A DNA stretch of 64,000 nt from Microbulbifer bruguierae (lineage in GTDB: Bacteria; Pseudomonadota; Gammaproteobacteria; Pseudomonadales; Cellvibrionaceae). Shown here piece after piece: positions 30,945-39,558 of the stretch. Position 1 is the stretch's first letter; the number at the start of each line of letters is the position of its first letter. The DNA is taken from assembly GCF_029869925.1 (NCBI RefSeq), contig NZ_CP118605.1:1054001-1118000 (forward strand). Reading direction: 5' to 3'. The notes beneath the pieces were generated by a model. That model saw only the letters and a list, made by a program, of their open reading frames with translations. It did no database searches and was not told the origin of the DNA. Made by a program: the position numbers and the translations under genes.

Positions 30945-31790
30945 GTGGAAGGATTATCTGTAGTACTGGCGCTCGTGGTTCTGGTGATCATTACCATCGG
31001 CATGGGCGTTCGCATTGTGCCGCAGGGCTCGAAACATATCGTGCAACGGCTTGGAAAATATCACAGCACACTGAACCCGGGCATGAATATCATCATTCCC
31101 TATGTAGACCAGGTACCCTATAAGATCACCACCAAGGATATCGTGCTGGATATCCCTTCCCAGGAAGTCATCACCGAGGACAATGCCACCATCATTGCCA
31201 ACGCCGTGGCCTACATCAATATCGTCTCCCCGGAAAAAGCGGTGTACGGCGTTGAGGACTATGAAATCGCAATTCAAAACCTGGTGCAGACCGCCCTGCG
31301 CTCCATCGTTGGCGAAATGTCACTGGACTCGGCACTGTCCTCCCGCGATATGATCAAGGCAAAACTGAAAGAGGCCATTTCCGACGATATCGCCGACTGG
31401 GGAATTAATCTGAAAACCGTGGAAATTCAGGACATCAACCCGTCCGCCACCATGCAGAAAGCCATGGAAGAACAGGCGGCCGCTGAACGCCAGCGCCGCG
31501 CTACGGTAACCCGTGCAGAAGGGGAGAAGCAGGCGGCAATCCTCGAAGCCGACGGCCGTCTGGAAGCCTCCAAGCGGGACGCAAAAGCCCAGGTAGTACT
31601 GGCGGACGCCAGCCGTGAAGCCATCGAACGGGTAACCCAGGCCATTGGCGAAAAAGAGCTGCCGGTCATGTACCTGCTGGGCGAGCGCTATATCAACGCG
31701 CTGGAAGAACTGTCCACTTCCGACAATGCCAAGAATCTGATCTTCCCCGCCGATTTACCGCACGCAGTAAAGGGCCTGCTGAACCGCTGA
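30945..31790 (+). CDS. qmcA: SPFH/slipin family protein (QmcA-like)
   Basis: A 281-residue stomatin-type protein. One N-terminal membrane helix (VVLALVVLVIITIGMGVRIV) is followed by the SPFH/PHB domain (VPQGSKHIVQRLGKYHSTLNPG to about residue 190), then an Ala/Glu-rich coiled coil (MEEQAAAERQRRATVTRAEG) and a C-terminal helix. It likely oligomerises into a membrane cage and, with NfeD, affects membrane protein turnover. The start is GTG 30945, preceded by GAGGGAA five bases upstream. Length fits E. coli QmcA (about 305). Confidence 0.92.
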   Translation: MEGLSVVLALVVLVIITIGMGVRIVPQGSKHIVQRLGKYHSTLNPGMNIIIPYVDQVPYKITTKDIVLDIPSQEVITEDNATIIANAVAYINIVSPEKAVYGVEDYEIAIQNLVQTALRSIVGEMSLDSALSSRDMIKAKLKEAISDDIADWGINLKTVEIQDINPSATMQKAMEEQAAAERQRRATVTRAEGEKQAAILEADGRLEASKRDAKAQVVLADASREAIERVTQAIGEKELPVMYLLGERYINALEELSTSDNAKNLIFPADLPHAVKGLLNR

Positions 31791-31833
31791 GTTTAAGGTA
31801 CTTCGTAGAGGCATCCCCGGCGGTGCATCTACC

Positions 31834-31921
31834 GGGGTCAGCCTTGTGAGACCGTCAAAAACAGGATGTTTTTACACCGCGCCATGGAAGGGTCCACGTT
31901 GTGTTTCACAAGGCTTACCCC
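31834..31921. repeat. Palindromic intergenic repeat, copy 2 (SPFH-GNAT)
   Basis: Arms 31834-31850 and 31905-31921 pair with about one mismatch. The internal hairpin AAAAAC/GTTTTT with loop AGGAT lies at 31857-31873, followed by a GCGCCATGGAAGGGTCCAC segment. The loop and core match copy 1 at 11593-11693, whereas both stems differ in base sequence yet keep pairing. It sits between convergent genes. Confidence 0.7.
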
Positions 31922-31931
31922 CGTATCGACA

Positions 31932-31952
31932 ACTCCGTATCAAGTACGGAGT
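31932..31952. terminator. Hairpin next to repeat copy 2
   Basis: ACTCCGTA (31932-31939) pairs perfectly with TACGGAGT (31945-31952) over a five-base loop, 14 bases past the stop of the leftward GNAT gene. No T run follows on either strand, so it is at best a weak terminator. Confidence 0.35.
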
Positions 31953-31965
31953 ATCGTTCTAAATT

Positions 31966-32511
31966 TCAGAGATACCTCTGCCAGAACTCCGCCTGGCCGT
32001 ACTCCTCATCCAGTGCATAGGGTTTGAAACCACACTTGCGGTAGGCAGCTCGGGCGGGATGGTTATTTTCCAGCACTTCCAGAGTGACCTTGCAGCAGTC
32101 GCGCTCGCGGGCGACGGCGGCGACCTTGTCCAGCATCCGCGTACACACACCTGCGCCCCGCGCCGCCTCGCTCACCACCACATCGTGGATATTCACCAGG
32201 GGTCTGCACATAAATGTGGAGAAACCCATAAAGCAGTTCGTCAGCCCGACCGCCTGCCCATCGCGGTAGGCCAATACCGAAAAAGCTCCCGGAAACGCTG
32301 CCAGGCGTTCCAGTAGTTCCCGATGGCACACCTCCGCCAGGGGTTCACCGCCGCCGTAGGGATCTCGCGCGTAGGCGTCCATCAGTGCCAGCAGGTCTGC
32401 ACCGTGGCGAGCGTCGCGGTAGTCCGCAATAAGGATATCGACGGCCGCCGTATCCGGGTGATCCAGAGAGTTTGCTTGATTCGTCATGTGTGCTCTAACA
32501 AGTTCTTTCAT
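31966..32511 (-). CDS. GNAT-family N-acetyltransferase
   Basis: A 181-residue acetyltransferase. The acetyl-CoA binding motif A is VVVSEAARGAGVCTRMLDKV, followed by the motif B region LEVLENNHPARAAYRKCGFKPY. FSVLAYRDGQAVGLTNCFMGF lies in the central sheet. The acceptor substrate is unknown. The start may be ATG 32511 or ATG 32487 (MTNQANSLDH); neither has a strong ribosome site. It converges with the SPFH gene across repeat copy 2. Confidence 0.88.
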   Translation of the reverse strand: MKELVRAHMTNQANSLDHPDTAAVDILIADYRDARHGADLLALMDAYARDPYGGGEPLAEVCHRELLERLAAFPGAFSVLAYRDGQAVGLTNCFMGFSTFMCRPLVNIHDVVVSEAARGAGVCTRMLDKVAAVARERDCCKVTLEVLENNHPARAAYRKCGFKPYALDEEYGQAEFWQRYL

Positions 32512-32541
32512 CGACGGTTACTGTCGTCTTTACTTCAGGCC

Positions 32542-32745
32542 TCACTTCGGGTTGCCCGCAGCCTTTCGCTGCTCTTCCCGCGCCTTGTCGCCCAACTCAC
32601 ATTGAATACGAAAGAAGCGGCGGTAACTGCGCACTCTCGATCGCTGTGCCAGTAGCCAACGTACTTTCTTGCGCCGCCGGGCCAGAGTGGCATTGTGTTT
32701 ATTGAGCCGACGTGGGCGGCGAATAACGGAATTGCGGAGCCCCAT
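32542..32745 (-). CDS. Possible small Arg-rich basic protein
   Basis: A 67-residue frame from ATG 32745 (MGLRNSVIRRPRRLNKHN) with more than a quarter Arg and Lys, no Asp-rich or membrane part, and an RRRKKVRW cluster. The frame extends 22 codons further upstream. Such a composition suits an RNA- or ribosome-associated peptide, but a chance frame in GC-rich DNA is also possible. It fills most of the 32512-32915 gap, where nothing else is visible apart from the carbonic anhydrase promoter region. Confidence 0.35.
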   Translation of the reverse strand: MGLRNSVIRRPRRLNKHNATLARRRKKVRWLLAQRSRVRSYRRFFRIQCELGDKAREEQRKAAGNPK

Positions 32746-32915
32746 AAGACCATCCTTTGCACGTATCAGGGTCTGAGTGGAAACAGGCCGCCGCAGCGTA
32801 GCAGATGTCACGGAGGTTTTCAGGGCGTAAATTTACCATCGAAATCCGTCGGGGCATTTTACGTTGGCGGGCTTTGGCAAACGCGTTATTCTGCCCATCA
32901 ACGCCAACCGACGGA

Positions 32916-33581
32916 ATGATTGACTTGTCACAACTCCAAGACCTGATTCAAAAAAACCGCCAGTGGTCCGAGGCCACGCGGCGCGACAAACCCGACTTTT
33001 TCCTCAAACTGTCTGAACAGCAATTCCCGGAATACCTGTGGATCGGTTGCGCTGACAGCCGTGTACCCGCGAACCAGATCGTCGATTTGCTGCCAGGCGA
33101 GCTGTTTGTCCACCGCAACGTCGCCAATGTGGTTGTGCATTCAGACCTGAACTGCCTGTCAGTAGTGCAGTACGCCGTCGAGGTACTCAAGGTCAAGCAT
33201 ATTATGGTGGTGGGGCACTACGGCTGTGGCGGTGTTCGAGCCGCATTGGAAGACACCCGCCTGGGCCTGATTGAAAGCTGGTTGCGCCACATCAAGGATG
33301 TGCGCGACAAACACCATACCCTGATTGAGCTCTTCCCGGAACACGAAAGGGTTGATTTGCTGTGTGAGCTCAATGTACTGGAACAGGTGGTCCACGTCTG
33401 CCAGACCGCATCGGTCCGGGACGCCTGGGAAAATGGGCAGCCCCTGTCTGTACACGGTTGGGTCTACGGCCTTTCCAACGGCCTGGTCAACGACCTGCAG
33501 ATCACCGTGGAAAATACTGCGGGGATACAGGACATTTATCACCGCGCCCTGACCAATATCGCGCAACGCAATAAAGACTGA
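32916..33581 (+). CDS. can: Beta-carbonic anhydrase
   Basis: Interconverts CO2 and bicarbonate. The 221-residue protein from ATG 32916 (MIDLSQLQDLIQKN) has the zinc ligands Cys45 (CADSR, with the Asp47-Arg49 dyad), His101 and Cys104 (HYGCGG). ALEDTRLGLIESWLRHI and GWVYGLSNGLV are typical of the E. coli Can type. The frame is open for 37 codons upstream, but that part is Arg-rich and unlike the family. A hairpin follows the stop. Confidence 0.95.
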   Translation: MIDLSQLQDLIQKNRQWSEATRRDKPDFFLKLSEQQFPEYLWIGCADSRVPANQIVDLLPGELFVHRNVANVVVHSDLNCLSVVQYAVEVLKVKHIMVVGHYGCGGVRAALEDTRLGLIESWLRHIKDVRDKHHTLIELFPEHERVDLLCELNVLEQVVHVCQTASVRDAWENGQPLSVHGWVYGLSNGLVNDLQITVENTAGIQDIYHRALTNIAQRNKD

Positions 33582-33588
33582 GCAGGCC

Positions 33589-33615
33589 GCGCCACTTGCC
33601 TTTCGGCAGTGGCGC
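33589..33615 (+). terminator. Hairpin after carbonic anhydrase
   Basis: GCGCCACTTGCC (33589-33600), loop TTTC, then GGCAGTGGCGC: 11 paired bases with one bulge, eight bases after the stop. No immediate T run, though T-rich sequence starts 13 bases later. Confidence 0.5.
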
Positions 33616-33699
33616 CGAAAGTTAACTTTCCTCGCGTTTTTTCCTAAACTCCACCACCGCAAAAATGCACAAAGAACCAAGTAGTATCCAGGGGTAACC

Positions 33700-35349
33700 A
33701 TGTCCGAGTTTCGCGTTTGGGAATGCCAGATCTGTGGCTGGCTGTATGATGAGGCCAAAGGCTCTCCGGATGACGGTATCCCCCCCGGCACCCGCTGGGA
33801 AGATATTCCCGACGACTGGAACTGCCCGGAGTGCGGCGCCAGCAAAGGTGAATTCGAGATGCTCGCGATTGCCGGCGGCGCGCCCGCCCACGCAGACCAG
33901 AGCAGCAATCACCGCGGCAGTACGCCAGTAGAAACGCCAACCCAGTCCCCAGTTCAGCCCACGGCCAGTCGCATCTGGGAGTGTATGGTGTGTGGCTGGG
34001 TGTACGACGAGGCCAAGGGTGCACCGGAAGAAGGCATTGCCCCAGGTACCCGCTGGGAAGACATCCCGGAGGACTGGACCTGCCCGGAATGTGGCGTGGG
34101 CAAGGAAGATTTCGATATGGTGCTGGTGAGCCAGCCGCAAGCGGTTGCCCCGCCATCGCCCGCAGCGGTACAACTGGATGACACCGATCCCCTGGTCATT
34201 ATCGGCAGTGGCCTCGCCGGTTACCACCTGGCGAAAGAATTCCGCAAGCTCGACCAACGCACGCCGATCACCATCATCACCGGAGACGATGGCACCTTCT
34301 ATTCCAAACCCCTGCTCTCCGCCTCCCTGGCCCACGGCAAGACACCGCAACAGCTGGCCACTGCCAGCGCCGAAGACATGGCACGGGAGCTGAATGCGGA
34401 AATACTGGTGCACACCCATGTAACCAATCTGGAGCGCGACGCGCGACTGCTGACCCTGGTGTCTGACAGCGGCGGCATCCGTGCTGAACTGCGCTACAGC
34501 CGCCTGGTGTTTGCCACCGGTGCCAGCTGTGCCTCACTTCCCCCGATCGAAGGCGATGGCCTTGCGCGCCTGTTCCAGATCAACAATCTCAGCGACTACC
34601 ACCGCTTCCGCACTGCACTGACCAACCGTAAACGGGTACTGCTGATCGGTGCCGGTTTGATCGGCTGCGAATTTGCCAACGACCTGATCCAGGCGGGGCT
34701 GGAGGTAGAGGTAGTGGACCTGCAGCCGTGGCCACTGGCAAACCTGCTGCCGGAAGCCGCTGGGCGCGACCTGCAACAGCGCCTGGAACAGGCCGGGGTG
34801 CGCTTCCATTTTGGTGCCGGCGTATCCCGTCTCACCCGCACCGCAACAGGTCTGCAGGCGGAGCTGGCCGACGGCAGCAGCATCGATGCCGATATTGCCC
34901 TCGCCGCCCTGGGACTGGCGGCAAATACCGGACTGGCTGCCGCCGCCGGTATTACCGTCAATCGTGGCATCGTCACCGATCGCACGCTTCAGACCAGCGA
35001 TGCCAACGTCTTCGCACTGGGCGACTGCGCTGAAGTAGACGGTCATAGCCTCTACTATGTGGCCCCTCTCACCCAGAGTGCCCGCGCCCTGGCACAGACA
35101 CTGAGCGGTACTCCCACCCCGGTACGCTACGGCTGCCTGCCGGTTGCGGTCAAAACCACCCTGCGCCCCACCGTTGTCTGCCCGCCAAAGCCAGGCCAGC
35201 AAGGCGCGTGGCAGGTGAGTGCCAACAGCGATGGGGTGAGTGCGGAGTTCGTCGATGCCGACGGCAACCTGCGGGGCTTCGCTCTCACCGGCAGCGCCAT
35301 CACCCAACGGGAAACCCTCAGCAGCCGATGTCTGCCGCTGATGGACTGA
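33700..35349 (+). CDS. Tandem rubredoxin-rubredoxin reductase fusion
   Basis: A 549-residue electron-transfer protein with three parts. Rubredoxin 1 (residues 1-55) has iron ligands Cys9, Cys12, Cys42 and Cys45; rubredoxin 2 (91-142) has Cys95, Cys98, Cys128 and Cys131. Both carry WxDIPxDWxCPECG. A Pro/Gln/Ser-rich linker (about 56-90) joins them. From about 163 comes an FAD/NAD(P) reductase: FAD motif [17 protein letters not shown] motif [15 protein letters not shown] and the late FAD motif [14 protein letters not shown]. Separate rubredoxin and reductase normally feed alkane hydroxylases or oxygen/superoxide reductases. Here electrons could pass within one chain from NAD(P)H to two iron centres. 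No alkane hydroxylase gene is nearby; a flavin reductase follows. Confidence 0.92.
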   Translation: MSEFRVWECQICGWLYDEAKGSPDDGIPPGTRWEDIPDDWNCPECGASKGEFEMLAIAGGAPAHADQSSNHRGSTPVETPTQSPVQPTASRIWECMVCGWVYDEAKGAPEEGIAPGTRWEDIPEDWTCPECGVGKEDFDMVLVSQPQAVAPPSPAAVQLDDTDPLVIIGSGLAGYHLAKEFRKLDQRTPITIITGDDGTFYSKPLLSASLAHGKTPQQLATASAEDMARELNAEILVHTHVTNLERDARLLTLVSDSGGIRAELRYSRLVFATGASCASLPPIEGDGLARLFQINNLSDYHRFRTALTNRKRVLLIGAGLIGCEFANDLIQAGLEVEVVDLQPWPLANLLPEAAGRDLQQRLEQAGVRFHFGAGVSRLTRTATGLQAELADGSSIDADIALAALGLAANTGLAAAAGITVNRGIVTDRTLQTSDANVFALGDCAEVDGHSLYYVAPLTQSARALAQTLSGTPTPVRYGCLPVAVKTTLRPTVVCPPKPGQQGAWQVSANSDGVSAEFVDADGNLRGFALTGSAITQRETLSSRCLPLMD

Positions 35350-35397
35350 ACCAGGCTGTTGGCAATCACCAAACCTGACCCTCAGGCCCGGTCATCA

Positions 35398-35426
35398 AGC
35401 CCGGCTATCCACGCGATAGCCGGGCT
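35398..35426 (+). terminator. Strong hairpin between rubredoxin-reductase and flavin reductase
   Basis: A perfect 12-bp stem (35398-35409 with 35415-35426) with a five-base CACGC loop, about 50 bases past the stop. The following bases are A-rich, not T-rich. It probably separates the two transcription units or stabilises the mRNA end. Confidence 0.5.
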
Positions 35427-35508
35427 ACAAGAAGAAAATCAGGCAGGCGCCGCGGTTTTCCCGTAAAATGGCCGCCAGTACAAATTTTGCACACATTTTG
35501 ATCGAAGT

Positions 35509-36054
35509 ATGACGGTATCCCACAAGCCCACCACCGCCGCCACTGAAGCCAGTTCAGACACCGCGACCCAGTCTCCCGCTGAGCGCAGCCGCGCACTGCG
35601 CGACACCCTGGGCCAATTCGCTACCGGCGTCACCGTCATCACCACGCTCGATACCGCCGGGCAGCCGGTGGGTATGACCGTCAACAGTTTCAATTCCGTC
35701 TCCCTGGATCCGGCGCTGATTCTCTGGAGCATTGACCGCAGCTCTCTCAGCTACACCGCATTCACCGAATGTGAGCGCTTTGCCGTACATGTGCTCAAGG
35801 GCGACCAGCAACATGTATCCAATCTGTTTGCAGGCCGCGGTGCCGACAAGTTCGGCCAGGTGAAGTGGCACAGCGGACCCGGCGGCATCCCACAGCTGGA
35901 CGACTGTGCCGCCCTGTTCCACTGCCGCCGCACCCAGAATATCGAAGGCGGTGACCACACCATCCTGCTCGCAGAAGTACTGGAATTCGCCGCCAGCGGC
36001 GGAGAACCCCTGGTATTCCATCGCGGTCGCTACCGCGCCCTGGCCGGCGAATAA
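35509..36054 (+). CDS. Flavin reductase-like protein (FMN-binding split barrel)
   Basis: A 181-residue protein of the flavin reductase-like family that either binds FMN or reduces free flavin with NAD(P)H for a partner monooxygenase. The fold's start is LGQFATGVTVITT, followed by GMTVNSFNSVSLDPALILWSI and a C-terminal GGDHTILLAEVLEF / PLVFHRGRY. The first 30 residues are a Thr/Ala/Ser-rich tail of unknown use. The partner could be the monooxygenase further right or another enzyme; there is no direct linkage. Confidence 0.9.
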   Translation: MTVSHKPTTAATEASSDTATQSPAERSRALRDTLGQFATGVTVITTLDTAGQPVGMTVNSFNSVSLDPALILWSIDRSSLSYTAFTECERFAVHVLKGDQQHVSNLFAGRGADKFGQVKWHSGPGGIPQLDDCAALFHCRRTQNIEGGDHTILLAEVLEFAASGGEPLVFHRGRYRALAGE

Positions 36055-36209
36055 CGCCGGCCGATACCTCTCAATACCCCGCGCTATATAAACACCCTAA
36101 TCCCGCTTCAATCGATATAGAATTTGCGGCGAATTCTTGGCGCCACCGTCACCTCAACGTCATACTTCTGGTACACCCTGTGGAGGCTTCCGCAACCGTG
36201 GACGTCGAA

Positions 36210-36983
36210 ATGTACAGTACTGACACCCTTTTCTGTTTCGCCCACCGCGGCTACCCCAAACGGGCCACAGAAAACACCCTACAGGCCATTACCCACGCAC
36301 TGGAATTCGATATCGATGGCATCGAGATCGACGTGTGGAATGTGGGTGGGGAGTTGTTGGTCAAGCACGACCGTCGTCTCGGACGCCTGCTCGCCGGCCA
36401 GGAACTGCTGATTGACATGGCCCCGGCGATACTGCGCCAGATGCTGTTGCCCGGCGGCGAACAGGTGCCAACCCTGAGGGAAGTACTGGAACTGGTGGGC
36501 AACCATGTACAGCTCAATATCGAACTGAAAGGTCCCAATTGCGCAGCTCTGGCAGCGCGGGAGCTGGAGTCCTATATCAGCGACAGCGGCGCCTGTTACG
36601 AGCAATACATTCTGTCGTCCTTCGACCACCGCCAGGTCTACGAATGCCTGAAGCTGATTCCCCCGGTGCGCAGGGGTGTGCTGATCGATGGTGTGCCACT
36701 GGACCTGGCCGCCTGCGCCGAGCCGCTAGAAGCCTATTCGCTGCACCTGAGCCTCGACTTCGTGTGCCCGGAAATCGTCGCTGATGGGCGCCGCCGCGGT
36801 CTCAAGAGTTACGTCTACACGGTAAATAACGCTCACGACCTCAGCCTGATGGCAGCGATGGGCGTGGATGGTGTGTTTACCGATGAACCACAGCTGGTGA
36901 TGGACTACAACACGGCCAAGGCCGCAGAAATGATCGCACAGCGTCAGGTGGAACAATTCAGCAATTTCAATCCACCGGGCTGA
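36210..36983 (+). CDS. Glycerophosphodiester phosphodiesterase family protein
   Basis: A TIM-barrel phosphodiesterase of about 257 residues that releases sn-glycerol-3-phosphate from glycerophosphodiesters. Catalytic motifs: HRGYPKRATENT near the N-terminus, GIEIDVW (metal ligands Glu and Asp) and VKHDRRLGR (second His). YVYTVNNAHDL and GVDGVFTDEP close the family pattern. No signal peptide, so it is cytoplasmic. The start is uncertain: ATG 36210 or an in-frame GTG at 36180. Confidence 0.92.
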   Translation: MYSTDTLFCFAHRGYPKRATENTLQAITHALEFDIDGIEIDVWNVGGELLVKHDRRLGRLLAGQELLIDMAPAILRQMLLPGGEQVPTLREVLELVGNHVQLNIELKGPNCAALAARELESYISDSGACYEQYILSSFDHRQVYECLKLIPPVRRGVLIDGVPLDLAACAEPLEAYSLHLSLDFVCPEIVADGRRRGLKSYVYTVNNAHDLSLMAAMGVDGVFTDEPQLVMDYNTAKAAEMIAQRQVEQFSNFNPPG

Positions 36984-37008
36984 GGCCACAAGCGGTGACC
37001 CAGACCAT

Positions 37009-37797
37009 TCAATCGCTCGCAAGCCAACCGAATATCGCCGCACGAACCTCCGGAAAATGTGTGCCGCCGATGGTCCAGTGACAGGCGCCAGGAATTTCCA
37101 CCAGGCGCGCGCGCCCGCCGTAAAGGGCCGCAATACGCCGCTGAATCCCTGGAGGCGTTATACGGTCTTCACTGCCGCCGATGATTAGTATCGGGCACTG
37201 TATCGCCCGGGTATCCAGCCGGGAAAAGCCGCCGGGCAACAAGCCGCCAACACCAATCTGGAATGTCGCCATACCCGATTCGTAGGTGGACATGTCCAGA
37301 ATCTGCTGCTGGGTTGCAGCACTTTGGGAGTTGGCAACCCCGTAACGGATATTGTCCGCGCGCAATTCGGTAACCCGTAGCCACATGGGAAACAGCAACA
37401 GATTACGCCCCAGCGTGCGGATCATGGACCAGCTCCAGCTGTTGATACCGCCAGGGGCTGCCGAGGACAACAGTACCAGCCTCTCACAGGGCACCCGTGC
37501 CGCCACCAACTGCGCCAGCAGCGCACCCATGGAATGCCCTACAAGGATCGGCGCAGCGTCGAGTGTTTTTATCCTGGCGATGATGAAGTCCACATAGTCC
37601 TGCAGCCTGGTGCGCGCGAGCCGTGCCCTCGCGGCGGTGTCGTATCCGCATTTGGCGGCGTGATGCGGCAACGTGAGCGCCTCAACCACATAACCTTCCG
37701 CCGAAAATGCCGCACCCACCTCGCGCATCGCTTCTGCGGTGCCCCACATACCGTGGATCAACAGCACCGGCGGTTTGAGATTGTCTTTTCTATTCAC
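37009..37797 (-). CDS. Alpha/beta hydrolase
   Basis: A 262-residue alpha/beta hydrolase. PPVLLIHGMWGT contains the oxyanion-hole region, GHSMGALLAQ the nucleophile Ser, and GGSEDRITPP the acid with a C-terminal GACHWTIGG His. The start is GTG 37797, with GGGAG six bases upstream, lying inside the 16-bp tandem repeats. The monooxygenase gene ends 77 bases upstream on the same strand, so the pair may act in sequence: oxygenation of a ketone to an ester or lactone, then hydrolysis. The substrate is unknown. Confidence 0.9.
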   Translation of the reverse strand: MNRKDNLKPPVLLIHGMWGTAEAMREVGAAFSAEGYVVEALTLPHHAAKCGYDTAARARLARTRLQDYVDFIIARIKTLDAAPILVGHSMGALLAQLVAARVPCERLVLLSSAAPGGINSWSWSMIRTLGRNLLLFPMWLRVTELRADNIRYGVANSQSAATQQQILDMSTYESGMATFQIGVGGLLPGGFSRLDTRAIQCPILIIGGSEDRITPPGIQRRIAALYGGRARLVEIPGACHWTIGGTHFPEVRAAIFGWLASD

Positions 37798-37803
37798 GGC
37801 AAC

Positions 37804-37849
37804 TCCCAGTTACTACAAATCCCAGTTACTACAAATCCCCGTTACGACA
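37804..37849. repeat. 16-bp tandem repeat, nearly three copies
   Basis: TCCCAGTTACTACAAA occurs at 37804-37819 and 37820-37835, with a partial diverged copy at 37836-37849. On the minus strand each unit ends in CTGGGA, and the first carries the GGGAG ribosome site of the hydrolase gene. Confidence 0.8.
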
Positions 37850-37874
37850 GCTCGTCGAGTAATGACCGCGGGAA

Positions 37875-39377
37875 TCAGGCAATCGCCTTGAGATCCGGTT
37901 CCTGCGCCGGAACAGCCGCTGCAGCCGATTCAAATTGCAGTACGCCATCGTCCACCGCATCCTGGGTAAGCATTTTTTTGTCCTGGCCGTAGTGCATAGT
38001 CACCTTCCACGGACCGCCACGCCCCTGTCGCGGCATGCGATCCCTGGCGCGGCTGATATAACCCGGGGCGAAGGCGTCCAGCATACCGGTGCCAGTGCCG
38101 TTGTTTTCGCGGTCCACCGCACGCGCTACGGAGAATCCACGTTTCTTCATATGCGACAACAGTCGGCAGAAGTAGCGGCCACCGATATCGCTTTTCAGGG
38201 TCCAGGGCGCGTTGGTGTAACCGAAAATCCACAGATAATTGGGGATATCCTCGATCAGAATGCCCTTGTAGGTCATTTTCTGTGGCAGATCGACGGTGTT
38301 GCCATTCAGCTTCACCTGCAGATCACCCATCAGCTGCACATCCAGACCAGTCGCAGTCACAATCACATCCGCGTCCAGGTGTTGGCCGGATTTCAGCACA
38401 ATGCCATTTTCGGTGAAGTGGTCGATATGGTCCGTGGCAATATCGGCCTTGCCCGAACGGAGAACATCAAAGAAATCGCCATCCGGCGCCGCACACAGGC
38501 GCTGCTCCCAGGGCTTGTAGTTCGGGGAGAAATGGCGCATGTCGAAATCCGGGCCCACCCGCTTGCGCACCTGCGACAACAACAGTTTGCGCATGGCGTC
38601 GGGCCAGCGCTGACACGCCAGATAGAGTCCACGCTGCAGCAATACATTGCGCAACCGCGTCAATTTGAATACCCATTTTTTGGGCAGGAATTTATTCAGC
38701 AGAATGGACAGTTTGTCGGTATCCGGCACCGCCATGATGTAACTGGGTGAGCGCTGTAGCATGGTAACCTTCGACGCCTTTTCCGCCATCGCCGGCACCA
38801 CAGTAATGGCGGTGGCGCCGCTGCCGATAACCACCACTTTCTTGCCGGTGTAATCGAAGTCCTGCGGCCAGTGTTGCGGGTGCACGATGTCGCCCTTGAA
38901 GGCTTCCTCACCGTCGAAACGCGGGCGGTATCCCTGGTCAAAATTGTAATAACCAGCGCAGTTCACCAGGAAATCACAGGTAAAGGTCCTGGTTTCTGCT
39001 GACGCCTCATGTAGCGCCTTCAGGGTCCAGCGCTGGTCGGCGTCGGACCAGTCAGCGCTGACTATTTTCAGGCCGTAGCGCACCTTGTCGTAGAGGCCGA
39101 ACTGCCGCGCGGTATCCGCGACGTACTCACGGATGTCTTTGCCCTTGGCCAACACCTTGTCGGAATACCAGGGATTGAAGTTGAAACCGAAGCTCGCCAT
39201 ATCCGAGTCCGAGCGAATACCCGGGTAGCGGAACAGATCCCAGGTCCCGCCCATATTTTCCCGGCGTTCGAGAATGGCAATGCTTTTATCCGGGTGCTCT
39301 GCCGCAATATGGCAGGCAGTACCAATGCCGGATAGCCCGGCGCCGATGATGATGATCTCACTATGCATCGCTGACAT
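37875..39377 (-). CDS. Flavin-containing monooxygenase, Baeyer-Villiger type
   Basis: A 500-residue FAD/NADPH enzyme from ATG 39377 (MSAMHSEIIIIGAGLSG), preceded by AGAGG. FAD motif IIGAGLSGIGTA; the Baeyer-Villiger fingerprint FxGxxxHxxxWP is present as FKGDIVHPQHWP; the NADPH motif is VVVIGSGATAITVVPAMAEKA. ENMGGTWDLFRYPGIRSDSDM is also typical of the class. It would convert a ketone to an ester or lactone. The divergent AraC gene and the downstream hydrolase suggest an inducible catabolic unit. Confidence 0.92.
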   Translation of the reverse strand: MSAMHSEIIIIGAGLSGIGTACHIAAEHPDKSIAILERRENMGGTWDLFRYPGIRSDSDMASFGFNFNPWYSDKVLAKGKDIREYVADTARQFGLYDKVRYGLKIVSADWSDADQRWTLKALHEASAETRTFTCDFLVNCAGYYNFDQGYRPRFDGEEAFKGDIVHPQHWPQDFDYTGKKVVVIGSGATAITVVPAMAEKASKVTMLQRSPSYIMAVPDTDKLSILLNKFLPKKWVFKLTRLRNVLLQRGLYLACQRWPDAMRKLLLSQVRKRVGPDFDMRHFSPNYKPWEQRLCAAPDGDFFDVLRSGKADIATDHIDHFTENGIVLKSGQHLDADVIVTATGLDVQLMGDLQVKLNGNTVDLPQKMTYKGILIEDIPNYLWIFGYTNAPWTLKSDIGGRYFCRLLSHMKKRGFSVARAVDRENNGTGTGMLDAFAPGYISRARDRMPRQGRGGPWKVTMHYGQDKKMLTQDAVDDGVLQFESAAAAVPAQEPDLKAIA

Positions 39378-39457
39378 ATTGGCCTCTTTTTTATCGCTAT
39401 CGATGACCTTGAAAGCGCGATATTTCCTCATCCCCAATTGACATTATTGACGAATCA

Positions 39458-39490
39458 CGACATATTTTTGACAAACCGCGACAAATTTTT
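39458..39490. promoter_or_regulatory. Direct repeats in the monooxygenase-AraC divergent region
   Basis: CGACATATTTTT (39458-39469) and CGACAAATTTTT (39479-39490) repeat with a 21-base period, two turns of the helix. They lie between the divergent monooxygenase and AraC-family genes. This is the expected arrangement for an AraC dimer binding site. The regulator start is 69 bases to the right. Confidence 0.5.
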
Positions 39491-39558
39491 AGCTCATTCG
39501 AGCGCACGGGTGCCATGGCCTCACCCGCGTTACGCAATTACCCACCTCCAGAGGGCAC

